This document shows positions 1-4,783 of a stretch of DNA of 5,482 bases, piece after piece; the first letter of the stretch is position 1, and every line of letters starts with the position of its first letter. Source of the stretch: Planctomycetota bacterium (lineage in GTDB: Bacteria > Planctomycetota > PUPC01 > DSUN01); assembly GCA_016872875.1 (NCBI GenBank), contig VGYW01000517.1, positions 1 to 5,482 of the forward strand, in the 5' to 3' direction. The notes below the pieces were generated by a model that made no database searches, was not told the origin of the DNA, and was given only the letters and a program-made list of their open reading frames with translations. The translations under genes and the position numbers were made by a program.

Positions 1-868
1 TGCCACTTAGCTGGCGGAACTCGCGGGCATAGGGCAGGAAGTAGGCCTCCTTCTCCGGGCAGTCAATCCCCTTGCGGACGATCTTGTCCGCGGTCTCGGC
101 CATCCCCGCGCTGATCTCGATGGCGTCAATGCCCTCCGCCTCCATCATGGCGGCGATGCGGCAGCTATCGGCGAGGGTGAGGCCCCCCTCGATGAAGTCC
201 TCGGCGTTGAGCTTGACGAGGACGGGGTATTCGCGGCCCAGCTCGGCCCTGATGCGGCGCAGGGCCTCCAGCGGGAAGCGGGCGCGGGCATCCAGACTAC
301 CGCCCCAGGCGTCCTCGCGGCGGTTGGTGTAGGGGGAGATGAACTGGCTCATCAGGTAGCCGTGTGCGCAGTGGAGCTGGACGCCGTCGAAGCCGGCCTC
401 GCGGCAGCGGCGAGCGGCGGCCACGTAGCTCTCTATCAGCGGCTCGATCTCGTCGGCGGCCAGCTCGCGCGGCGCTAGGCCGTCGGCCTTGTTCGGCACC
501 GCCGACGGTGCCAGGGGGCGCTTGCCGCCAATCAGCTCGGGCTTCGTCTGGCGTCCGGCGTGGTTGAGCTGGCAGACGACTCGCCCGCCCGCCTCATGCA
601 CCGCTGCGACGAGGCTCTTGAGGCCGGGGAGCATCTTGTCGCTGTGGACTCCCATCATCCCCTCGCTCGCCTTGCCGTCGGCGCGCACGAAGCTGTGGCC
701 CGTGATGATCAGCCCCACGCCCCCGCGGGCGAGCCGCGCGTAGAACTCGGCAAGGAGCGGCGTCACCCGCCCCTCGGGCGTACACATCCGCTCGCCCGTG
801 GCCGAGCGGACGAGGCGGTTGGGCAGAGCGAGCGTTCCGATGCCGGCGGGAGTGAACAGCGTTGACAT
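1..868 (-). CDS. NADH:flavin oxidoreductase, Old Yellow Enzyme family (C-terminus beyond left edge)
   Basis: This gene is partial: 289 codons are visible from the ATG at 868, and the reading frame is open to the window edge. The product is an FMN-dependent TIM-barrel ene-reductase or dehydrogenase, expected in the cytoplasm, using NAD(P)H to reduce activated C=C bonds. The start MSTLFTPAGIGTLALPNRLV is the usual first strand of the family. Residues Q100 to R106 read QLNHAGR, an FMN-contacting motif. H166-C-A-H169-GYLMSQFISPYTNRR matches the family HxxH/N-G-YL-QF-SP-N-R block, in which the His pair binds the substrate carbonyl. WGGSLDARARF (188-198) and the phosphate-side K219 (VLVKLN) follow. 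The YqjM-type Cys near residue 25 is absent (RSATGE). The missing C-terminus would decide whether this is a one-domain reductase or a longer 2,4-dienoyl-CoA reductase-like enzyme with an Fe-S and FAD half. The start is supported by AAGGG seven bases upstream. The substrate is unknown. Confidence 0.95.
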   Translation of the reverse strand, partial: MSTLFTPAGIGTLALPNRLVRSATGERMCTPEGRVTPLLAEFYARLARGGVGLIITGHSFVRADGKASEGMMGVHSDKMLPGLKSLVAAVHEAGGRVVCQLNHAGRQTKPELIGGKRPLAPSAVPNKADGLAPRELAADEIEPLIESYVAAARRCREAGFDGVQLHCAHGYLMSQFISPYTNRREDAWGGSLDARARFPLEALRRIRAELGREYPVLVKLNAEDFIEGGLTLADSCRIAAMMEAEGIDAIEISAGMAETADKIVRKGIDCPEKEAYFLPYAREFRQLSG

Positions 869-875
869 CGCCTGT

Positions 876-880
876 CCCTT
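876..880 (-). promoter_or_regulatory. Ribosome binding site of the flavin oxidoreductase
   Basis: AAGGG on the minus strand lies seven bases before the ATG at 868. It supports this start, which also matches the expected first residues of the family. Confidence 0.55.
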
Positions 881-890
881 GGTCTGAAGG

Positions 891-920
891 GGATGAATGG
901 ATGAATGGATGGGTGGATGT
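891..920. repeat. GGATGAAT/GGATGGGT tandem repeat, single arm
   Basis: This is a run of GGATGAAT and GGATGGGT octamers (two diverged 4-base steps each) in the 81-bp gap between the DUF433 gene and the flavin oxidoreductase. Bases 899-919 occur again exactly, in opposite orientation, at 4554-4574 in the divergent intergenic region. Unlike that copy, no inverted second arm is seen here. It lies in what would be the 5' leader of the flavin oxidoreductase. Function is unknown; it looks like a dispersed non-coding repeat. Confidence 0.8.
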
Positions 921-949
921 ACAGAAGACGACCCAGCTCCCTCCCGCAC

Positions 950-1153
950 CTAACCCAGTCTGTCTGCCGCGTAGGCCAGACAGGCCCGGATGTCGTTCTC
1001 GGTCAGTTCCGGGAAATCGGCGATGATCTCCTCGTGGCTCATGCCGGCGGCAAGCCACCCCAGGACGTCGCCGACGGTGATGCGCATCCCTCGGAAACAG
1101 GGCCGCCCCCCACGTTTCCCGGCTTGGATGGTCATGACTTCCCTGTAGTCCAT
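950..1153 (-). CDS. DUF433 domain protein, antitoxin-like (VapB-type)
   Basis: The 67-residue protein is almost entirely one DUF433 domain, a small winged-helix-like DNA-binding fold. Family landmarks are present in order: GKRGGRPCFRGMRITVGDVL (12-31), LAAGMSHEEIIADFPELT (34-51) and DIRACLAYAADRL (54-66). Members of this family are usually antitoxins placed just before a PIN-like DUF5615 toxin gene and are thought to repress their own operon. No such toxin follows: the next gene is an oxidoreductase 81 bp away, so this copy is an orphan or acts alone. The ATG at 1153 was chosen over an in-frame start at 1198 because GGGGAG lies six bases upstream, and because a 67-residue length with MDYREVMTI at the N-terminus is normal for the family. 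It ends with TAG. A promoter candidate lies about 60 bp upstream. Confidence 0.9.
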   Translation of the reverse strand: MDYREVMTIQAGKRGGRPCFRGMRITVGDVLGWLAAGMSHEEIIADFPELTENDIRACLAYAADRLG

Positions 1154-1159
1154 ATTCGT

Positions 1160-1165
1160 CTCCCC
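1160..1165 (-). promoter_or_regulatory. Ribosome binding site of the DUF433 gene
   Basis: GGGGAG lies six bases before the ATG at 1153. It decides this start over the longer in-frame alternative at 1198, which would add 15 residues not typical of the family. Confidence 0.65.
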
Positions 1166-1212
1166 AGCGGTTCGGGTAGGTGACAGTTTGGCAACCACTC
1201 TCTGCCTGTCCC

Positions 1213-1242
1213 ATCATACTGTTTTGCGCACCGTGATTCCAA
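1213..1242 (-). promoter_or_regulatory. Candidate sigma-70-type promoter for the DUF433 gene
   Basis: On the minus strand TTGGAA (1242-1237) and TATGAT (1218-1213) are separated by 18 bases. The -10 box matches the consensus at five of six positions and the -35 box at four of six. Transcription would begin near 1206, giving a leader of about 50 nt. Predicted by eye; the sigma factors of this organism may prefer other boxes. Confidence 0.4.
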
Positions 1243-1286
1243 TCCTGCCGTACCAGCAAGCGGGTGCCAGCCAAGAAAGGTGCGTG

Positions 1287-1406
1287 AGCCTGTTGGAGTG
1301 CGGCGGCTTGACGCCGCTTTTCGTGCGCCTTGGGTCACATCACAAAGCTCGCACTCACGGCGACCTGATGGGAAAGCGGCGTCAAGCCGCCGCACTCCAA
1401 CAGGCT
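1287..1406. repeat. Perfect 34-bp inverted repeat with 52-bp spacer (paired-hairpin element)
   Basis: Bases 1287-1320 and 1373-1406 are exact reverse complements over all 34 positions, and the match stops sharply at both ends. Each arm also holds its own small hairpin, GCGGC-TTGAC-GCCGC. The element therefore could fold as one long stem or as two short hairpins. It fills most of the gap between the stop of the DUF4380-like gene (1426) and the DUF433 promoter. It may also end transcription of the upstream cluster, although no long T run follows on the minus strand. The AGTGCGG start of the arm core is shared with the element at 4681-4733, which suggests one family. Confidence 0.9.
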
Positions 1407-1425
1407 GTCGCATCGTACCGGGCAC

Positions 1426-2871
1426 CTACCGGGGGGAGGGAAGGGCGATCATTCCGAGGTGTCCGACAGAGTTGCCTAAGGTGTCGCGGACCTGGAGGTC
1501 GACCTGGGCCGCCTGGGGTGGGAGGTCAATCGGGCGGTTGAGCTTCAGGGGGTGGAGCGGGGTGACGGGGCCGCAGTCGAGCCTGGAAAGCTCGGCGCCG
1601 TCGGCGCCGCGGAAGACGACGGCTGCGGTGCCGACGTGGAAGACGCCGAAGGTGCCCGCGACCCAGGTCCGCCCGTCGCCCTTCAGCAGGCTCAGGGGCG
1701 AGGCGACTACGCCAGCCGAGGTCACGTCCACGATGGGGCCAGGGCAGCGCGCGGCGAACCACTCCTGGACCAGGCTCGTGCTCTCGCCAGGGCCGAGCCT
1801 GGCCACTGGGCCGAAGCACTGGAGCTCGATGAAGGGGTAGGGAGCGAAGCCGGTGCCAGAGGCAATGACGACCTTCTCGGGGACGGCGCAGACCTGGACG
1901 AAGACGTTGCCGGCCCGCTCGTCGGCGAAGGCGGCCCAGGGGAGTGCGGGGTCGAGGAGCGCCTTGCTGAACTCGCGGCGGTAGCGGAGCGCGAGGAGGC
2001 CGGGGAGCTCGGCTGTGCTCCACTGGGCCTGTGGGCGGGGCGTCTCTGCCCCGCGGGGGGCGGAGCCCCCGCCCACAATGCGCACCCCGCCCTTGAAGCG
2101 GCTCTTGGGGTTCAGAGGCACGTAGAGTGCGAGCGAGCCGTCAGGCGCATCCTCGCGGCGCACAACGCCGCTCGCGCTCGGCGCGCCCTTGAGCTGGAGC
2201 ATCGCCTGGATGCCCCACTCCTGCGGGATGGGCCGGATGTTCGTCAAGGTGTCGGTGATCCGCAGCCGGGTGCTGCCTGAGAAGAGCTCAACCCGCCGCA
2301 CGACGCGCGTGCCGGTGGCGATGTCCATGGGGCCGGCAACCTCGACCGCGGCCTTGCCTGCCTCGGCGGGCAGGAGCCGCAGTTCGTAGCGGCCCATGAA
2401 GAGCTCTGGGGGGTAGCGGCTCTGGACCCTGGCCCACTTCTCCTCGGGATGGAGCTGGGCGGATTGGCCGCCGAAGTGGCGGTAGCGGCGTTCGTCGCCC
2501 GCGGCGAAGGTGCTCCCTAGCTCGCCGCCGCCGATGAAGAGGAAGTTGGAGCCGTCGAGCGCGAACTCGAGCGTGCGGCCGCCGACCTGTGGGACGACCG
2601 TGGCGGAGAGGAGCGCGTTGGCGAGCCGTCCGCAGCCGCGCCAGCCGTGGAACGAGGCGGCCCTTGCCCGTGCGGCGAGGGGATCGAGGCCAGGCCCATC
2701 GCGCGCCGCGCGCGGCGCGCAGCCGGGTGCCTGGAATAGCAGCGACGCTGCGATGGCCAACTCAAATGCGGAGTCTGGAGTACGGAATGCGGAATGAAGA
2801 GAGCGCGACGAGCGCCGATTCGTACGGTTCTCTCCGCACTCCGCACTCCACATTCGGCACATGGGCCTCAT
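1426..2871 (-). CDS. Secreted or membrane-anchored DUF4380-like beta-sandwich protein; N-terminus made of repeat sequence
   Basis: The open frame from the ATG at 2871 encodes 481 residues. The body (about 74-230) resembles DUF4380, a mutarotase-like beta-sandwich: HGWRGCGRLANALLSATVVP then QVGGRTLEFALDGSNFLFIG, and later VRRVELFSGSTRLRITDTLTN. This assignment is from memory of the pattern and is moderate. Function is unknown; a role in binding or processing extracellular carbohydrate is only an inference. Its ATG overlaps the stop of the HEAT gene as ATGA, which suggests translational coupling. However, residues 7-36 are encoded by an imperfect inverted repeat of GCGGAGT/GCGGAAT units. The export signal, LAIAASLLFQAPGC (38-51, weak lipobox ending at C51), starts only after it. 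A TTG at 2760 could be the real start, or the original start may be lost. Residues 266-281 are encoded by a second repeat inserted in the coding region. The ORF ends with TAG. Confidence 0.75.
   Translation of the reverse strand: MRPMCRMWSAECGENRTNRRSSRSLHSAFRTPDSAFELAIAASLLFQAPGCAPRAARDGPGLDPLAARARAASFHGWRGCGRLANALLSATVVPQVGGRTLEFALDGSNFLFIGGGELGSTFAAGDERRYRHFGGQSAQLHPEEKWARVQSRYPPELFMGRYELRLLPAEAGKAAVEVAGPMDIATGTRVVRRVELFSGSTRLRITDTLTNIRPIPQEWGIQAMLQLKGAPSASGVVRREDAPDGSLALYVPLNPKSRFKGGVRIVGGGSAPRGAETPRPQAQWSTAELPGLLALRYRREFSKALLDPALPWAAFADERAGNVFVQVCAVPEKVVIASGTGFAPYPFIELQCFGPVARLGPGESTSLVQEWFAARCPGPIVDVTSAGVVASPLSLLKGDGRTWVAGTFGVFHVGTAAVVFRGADGAELSRLDCGPVTPLHPLKLNRPIDLPPQAAQVDLQVRDTLGNSVGHLGMIALPSPR
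2031..2076. repeat. 46-bp paired-hairpin repeat inside a coding sequence
   Basis: The outer ends GTGGGCGGGG (2031-2040) and CCCCGCCCAC (2067-2076) are inverted copies. Inside are two side-by-side hairpins. The first is a 7-bp GC stem, 2035-2041 with 2048-2054, around a six-base loop. The second is a 6-bp stem, 2056-2061 with 2065-2070, around GGA. The design is the same as in the intergenic elements at 1287-1406 and 4681-4733. On the minus strand it is read in the DUF4380-like gene as residues 266-281 (VGGGSAPRGAETPRPQ), a low-complexity stretch between ordered segments. Confidence 0.75.
2765..2860. repeat. Imperfect inverted repeat built of GCGGAGT/GCGGAAT-type units
   Basis: The left arm (about 2765-2802) carries GCGGAGT, TGGAGTA, CGGAATG and CGGAATG units. 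The right arm (about 2827-2860) carries the inverse, CCGCACTCCGCACTCCACATT. A short centre of about 24 bases separates them. Read on the minus strand it gives WSAECGE and later SLHSAFRTPDSAF, a peptide pattern typical of translated non-coding repeats in this kind of genome. The repeat lies exactly between the end of the HEAT lipoprotein gene and the export signal of the DUF4380-like protein. Confidence 0.75.
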
Positions 2872-3464
2872 TCGTCCCCAGCGCCCGGCCCCTCCTTTGT
2901 CTCGTGACCCTCCCTGACCAATTGCCCTACCCTGATGAGCACTTTGACTTGCTCGGCGACGGCCTTCACCCTGCCGTCTGGGTCGTTGAGCGCTTTGTCG
3001 AGGAGAGGATACAGTGATTGGTCGGCATATTCCTTGACGGCGATGCAGGCGCCCTCGCGGCGGCGCGGGTCGCCACTGCTCAGCAGCTTGGTGATGAGGT
3101 CCCTTGCTTCTGGCGCGCCTTGGTCGGCTAGAGCGACGATTGCCCAGTGGGCCTCCTCAGAGTCCTCACCCTCGGCGAGGCCGACCAGGAGCTCGGTGGC
3201 CTCGGCGTCCTTCTTCAGCATGCCCAGCCCGGTGATGGCCACCATCCGCGCGCGGCTCGAGTCGCTCTCGGCCAGGATACGCTTGAGCCCAGCGAGCCCC
3301 TCCTCCTCGACGAGCTCCTTGAGCCCCACCTTGTTGCCGCCAGCGCCCTCCAAGGCCACGCTTTCGGCGCGCTGGACGTTCTTCGGCTTCTTCTCGCCCC
3401 CGCACCCTGCGGCGAGGAGGCAAGCGAGGCCGAAGCAGAGGGCAAGGCCCGCGTATCCTCTCAT
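2868..3464 (-). CDS. HEAT-repeat lipoprotein
   Basis: The 198-residue protein begins MRGYAGLALCFGLACLLAAGC, a lipoprotein signal peptide with a positive first part, a hydrophobic core and a lipobox ending at C21. Mature protein should be lipid-anchored in the inner or outer membrane. After a charged linker (22-50) come about four helical HEAT-type repeats: GLAGLKRILAE to AITGLGML (56-83), TELLVGLAEGE to VALADQG (90-117), APEARDLITKLL to AVKEYAD (118-148) and LYPLLDKALNDPDGRVKAVAEQVKVLI (151-177). HEAT solenoids bind other proteins; no catalytic residue is evident. The ATG at 3464 was chosen over the in-frame start at 3521 because it places the signal peptide at the N-terminus. Its RBS is weak (TAGG about 11 bases upstream). 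It starts 10 nt after the second stop of the pseudopilin reading frame and ends in an ATGA overlap with the next gene, so the three probably form one operon. Confidence 0.9.
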   Translation of the reverse strand: MRGYAGLALCFGLACLLAAGCGGEKKPKNVQRAESVALEGAGGNKVGLKELVEEEGLAGLKRILAESDSSRARMVAITGLGMLKKDAEATELLVGLAEGEDSEEAHWAIVALADQGAPEARDLITKLLSSGDPRRREGACIAVKEYADQSLYPLLDKALNDPDGRVKAVAEQVKVLIRVGQLVREGHETKEGPGAGDE

Positions 3465-3474
3465 TGGCTGGCGC

Positions 3475-3636
3475 CTACCACCCGGGGTTCCAGAGCTTGT
3501 AGTCAGGGTCCCAGTGATCAATGCGCAGGTGCGCCGGCTGCTTGGCCAGGGTCACGTGGCCGTCGAAGTGAAGGATGTTGCCGCCGCCTGCGTGCCGTCT
3601 CACCACCCGCACGGGGTGCTGGTATGCGTGCCAGCG
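3475..3636 (-). pseudogene. Detached C-terminus of the pseudopilin with H-X9-DG motif
   Basis: Directly after the TGA at 3637-3639, and in the same frame, 53 sense codons follow up to TAG at 3475-3477. They include R-R-H-A-G-G-G-N-I-L-H-F-D-G-H-V, where His-15 and the Asp-Gly at 25-26 are exactly nine residues apart. This is the H-X9-DG signature that closes most planctomycete-type pseudopilins. The end, DHWDPDYKLWNPGW, is also coherent protein. No start codon with an RBS precedes it, so it can be made only by readthrough, or not at all. One base change, TGG to TGA, would explain the split and would restore CGWRWHAYQ. Confidence 0.85.
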
Positions 3637-4455
3637 TCACCCACACCCGCCGTATTGCCAGGTGCCTGGCTCCGACTCGCCCAGGAGCCAGCGCTTGGTG
3701 GGCTGGTCAACCTCCTGGAGCTGGTGGTATTCGAAGAAGCGCGGCACGGTGTCAACGTTTCCGCGGTGCCACCAGCCGTACTTCGCCAGGCCCATGTAGG
3801 AGACCAGCGCGCCTTGGTCGCAACGGTAAGCGCTCGTGTCGCTGGGACAGACGATGGCAGTCGCGCCGCTGCGGTAGACCGGGCGCGCCCCGTTGGCGTA
3901 ACCGTTGCCCGGTGTATAGCCGAGGTAGTGGCCCGGCTCTTGATAGTTGTTCCAAACCAGCGGGCACAAGGGGTTCACATCGTCCATGTTTTCCAGCTTG
4001 GTATAATTCCTGCCAAGCCAGATCTCCCCCAAACGGGTGCGGATCTGCTGCCAGTATGTATACCCGAGCGCACTGGATCCTACGGCGCTGGGCGGCTGAA
4101 AGGTCCTGCCGCCAGCCTTCAGGAACAGGACCCACCAGTCCCACATGTCCTTGATATACTTCTTCTTCTTCAGTTGGCCGGTGTCGGAGCGCCACTGGCC
4201 GCCGGCGAGGCCAAGCTCGCCTACCCAGCGCTCGTGCCAGAAGGCGGGCAGGAAGTTCCCGTAGGTCTGCGTGTAGACCATCATGAGCTTGTGGATTTGG
4301 GAGAGGTTGCTGCGGCAGTTGGCGTTCCGGCCGCTCTCCTGGGCGGCGAAGATGGCGGTGACGATGAGCGTGGCGAGGACGATGGCGATCCCCGCCACGG
4401 TGAGGAGCTCGATGAGGGTGAAGCCGCGCCGCGTCGAAGCGCTCCTGCACAACAT
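3637..4455 (-). CDS. Type II secretion-like pseudopilin, cut short by in-frame TGA
   Basis: The uninterrupted part is 272 residues. A short basic leader ends at G11, the prepilin peptidase site; F12 becomes the methylated first residue and E16 is the conserved Glu+5 of GFTLIELL. The hydrophobic helix runs from about 12 to 38. A helical spine (40-65) and a Trp- and Tyr-rich globular part follow, with the family CPSD motif at 203-206. Such proteins are abundant in Planctomycetota and relatives and are thought to be minor pseudopilins or surface proteins processed by PilD; individual roles are mostly unknown. The start at 4455 is supported by AAGGAG eight bases upstream; the longer frame to 4644 only translates an intergenic repeat. 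The product lacks the usual H-X9-DG end, which continues in frame beyond the TGA. It is the first gene of a probable three-gene cluster with the HEAT lipoprotein and DUF4380-like genes. Confidence 0.9.
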   Translation of the reverse strand: MLCRSASTRRGFTLIELLTVAGIAIVLATLIVTAIFAAQESGRNANCRSNLSQIHKLMMVYTQTYGNFLPAFWHERWVGELGLAGGQWRSDTGQLKKKKYIKDMWDWWVLFLKAGGRTFQPPSAVGSSALGYTYWQQIRTRLGEIWLGRNYTKLENMDDVNPLCPLVWNNYQEPGHYLGYTPGNGYANGARPVYRSGATAIVCPSDTSAYRCDQGALVSYMGLAKYGWWHRGNVDTVPRFFEYHQLQEVDQPTKRWLLGESEPGTWQYGGCG

Positions 4456-4463
4456 TGCCGCAA

Positions 4464-4469
4464 CTCCTT
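4464..4469 (-). promoter_or_regulatory. Ribosome binding site of the pseudopilin gene
   Basis: AAGGAG lies eight bases before the ATG at 4455. It is the strongest RBS in the window and rules out the upstream in-frame start at 4644. Confidence 0.8.
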
Positions 4470-4511
4470 CAGCTACAGCCCCTTTGGTCGCCGCCAGCGG
4501 CCGCAGGAAAG

Positions 4512-4582
4512 GGATGATTGGATGACTGGATGAATGGATGATTGTCTGACACCCATCCACCCATCCATTCATCCACCCATCA
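4512..4582. repeat. Inverted pair of GGATGAAT-type tandem repeats
   Basis: The left arm (4512-4544) is a run of GGATGATT, GGATGACT, GGATGAAT and GGATGATT units. The right arm (4550-4582) is the inverse, built of CATCCACC and CATCCATT units. The exact shared core GGATGAATGGATG is at 4528-4540 and, inverted, at 4562-4574. The right arm shares 21 exact bases with the single-arm copy at 899-919. The pair would fold into a long imperfect hairpin in the leader of the pseudopilin mRNA. Confidence 0.85.
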
Positions 4583-4589
4583 CCTTTGG

Positions 4590-4619
4590 TTGCGGCCGAC
4601 AGCTTCTTTTCAGTATAGT
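4590..4619 (+). promoter_or_regulatory. Weak promoter candidate toward the hydrogenase protease
   Basis: TTGCGG (4590-4595) and TATAGT (4614-4619) are 18 bases apart on the plus strand. The -10 box matches consensus at five of six positions; the -35 box matches only at TTG. It would give a leader of about 160 nt that includes the hairpin pair at 4681-4733. It overlaps the minus-strand candidate. Confidence 0.25.
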
Positions 4620-4644
4620 AGCGCGCGAGCGCCGTGTTCGTCAA
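4612..4644 (-). promoter_or_regulatory. Promoter candidate toward the pseudopilin cluster
   Basis: On the minus strand TTGACG (4644-4639, five of six matches) precedes TACTAT (4620-4615) by 18 bases, or the better TATACT (4617-4612, five of six) by 21 bases. The short AT-richer patch at 4605-4620 is unusual in this GC-rich sequence. The leader to the ATG at 4455 would be about 150 nt and would contain the GGATGAAT inverted repeat. Confidence 0.35.
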
Positions 4645-4680
4645 GTCATTCTTCGAGCGAACAGGAGAACGAGTGAATTC

Positions 4681-4733
4681 GTAGTGCGGGCTTCAGCCCG
4701 TGCCGCCAAGAGACGGCCTGAAGGCCGCACTAC
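4681..4733. repeat. Paired-hairpin repeat with compensating arm difference
   Basis: Arms 4681-4700 and 4714-4733 are inverted copies, 18 of 20 bases alike. Each arm is itself a hairpin: CGGGCT-TC-AGCCCG on the left and CGGCCT-GA-AGGCCG on the right. Seen in the same orientation, the two differing positions (10 and 17 of the arm) pair with each other inside the hairpin, G-C in one arm and C-G in the other. The spacer is 13 bp. It lies between the divergent promoter area and the start of the hydrogenase protease. It shares AGTGCGG and the general plan with the element at 1287-1406. Confidence 0.85.
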
Positions 4734-4783
4734 AGACCTGTCCCTCCCCTTACGTAGGACCATTCGCATCGGGGGGCCGAGGC

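Noticed and set aside
594..1274. A 226-codon minus-strand frame across the DUF433 gene and the oxidoreductase start
   Set aside because: It overlaps two recognised genes in a different frame and resembles no protein family.
1309..1325. Rho-independent terminator on the plus strand (GC hairpin followed by TTTT)
   Set aside because: No plus-strand gene ends there, and the same hairpin in the other arm lacks a T run; it is better explained as part of the repeat.
1552..2280. A 242-codon plus-strand open frame
   Set aside because: It is antisense to the DUF4380-like gene, has shadow-type Glu/Gly/Ala-rich composition and no recognisable domain.
3637..3639. Genetic code change (TGA as Trp) or selenocysteine at the pseudopilin TGA
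   Set aside because: TGA ends the HEAT and hydrogenase protease genes normally, and reading past those stops gives no sensible protein. No known pseudopilin uses selenocysteine, and the hairpins after the TGA do not clearly resemble a bacterial SECIS.
2935..4533. A 532-codon plus-strand open frame across the HEAT and pseudopilin genes
   Set aside because: It is antisense to two well-supported genes and shows no family motifs; long antisense frames are common in GC-rich DNA.
4512..4582. CRISPR-like array
   Set aside because: The units are contiguous octamers without unique spacers, arranged as an inverted pair; no cas gene is present.
4456..4644. N-terminal extension of the pseudopilin to a start at 4644
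   Set aside because: The added residues merely translate the GGATGAAT repeat and would place the prepilin signal 63 residues inside; AAGGAG supports 4455.
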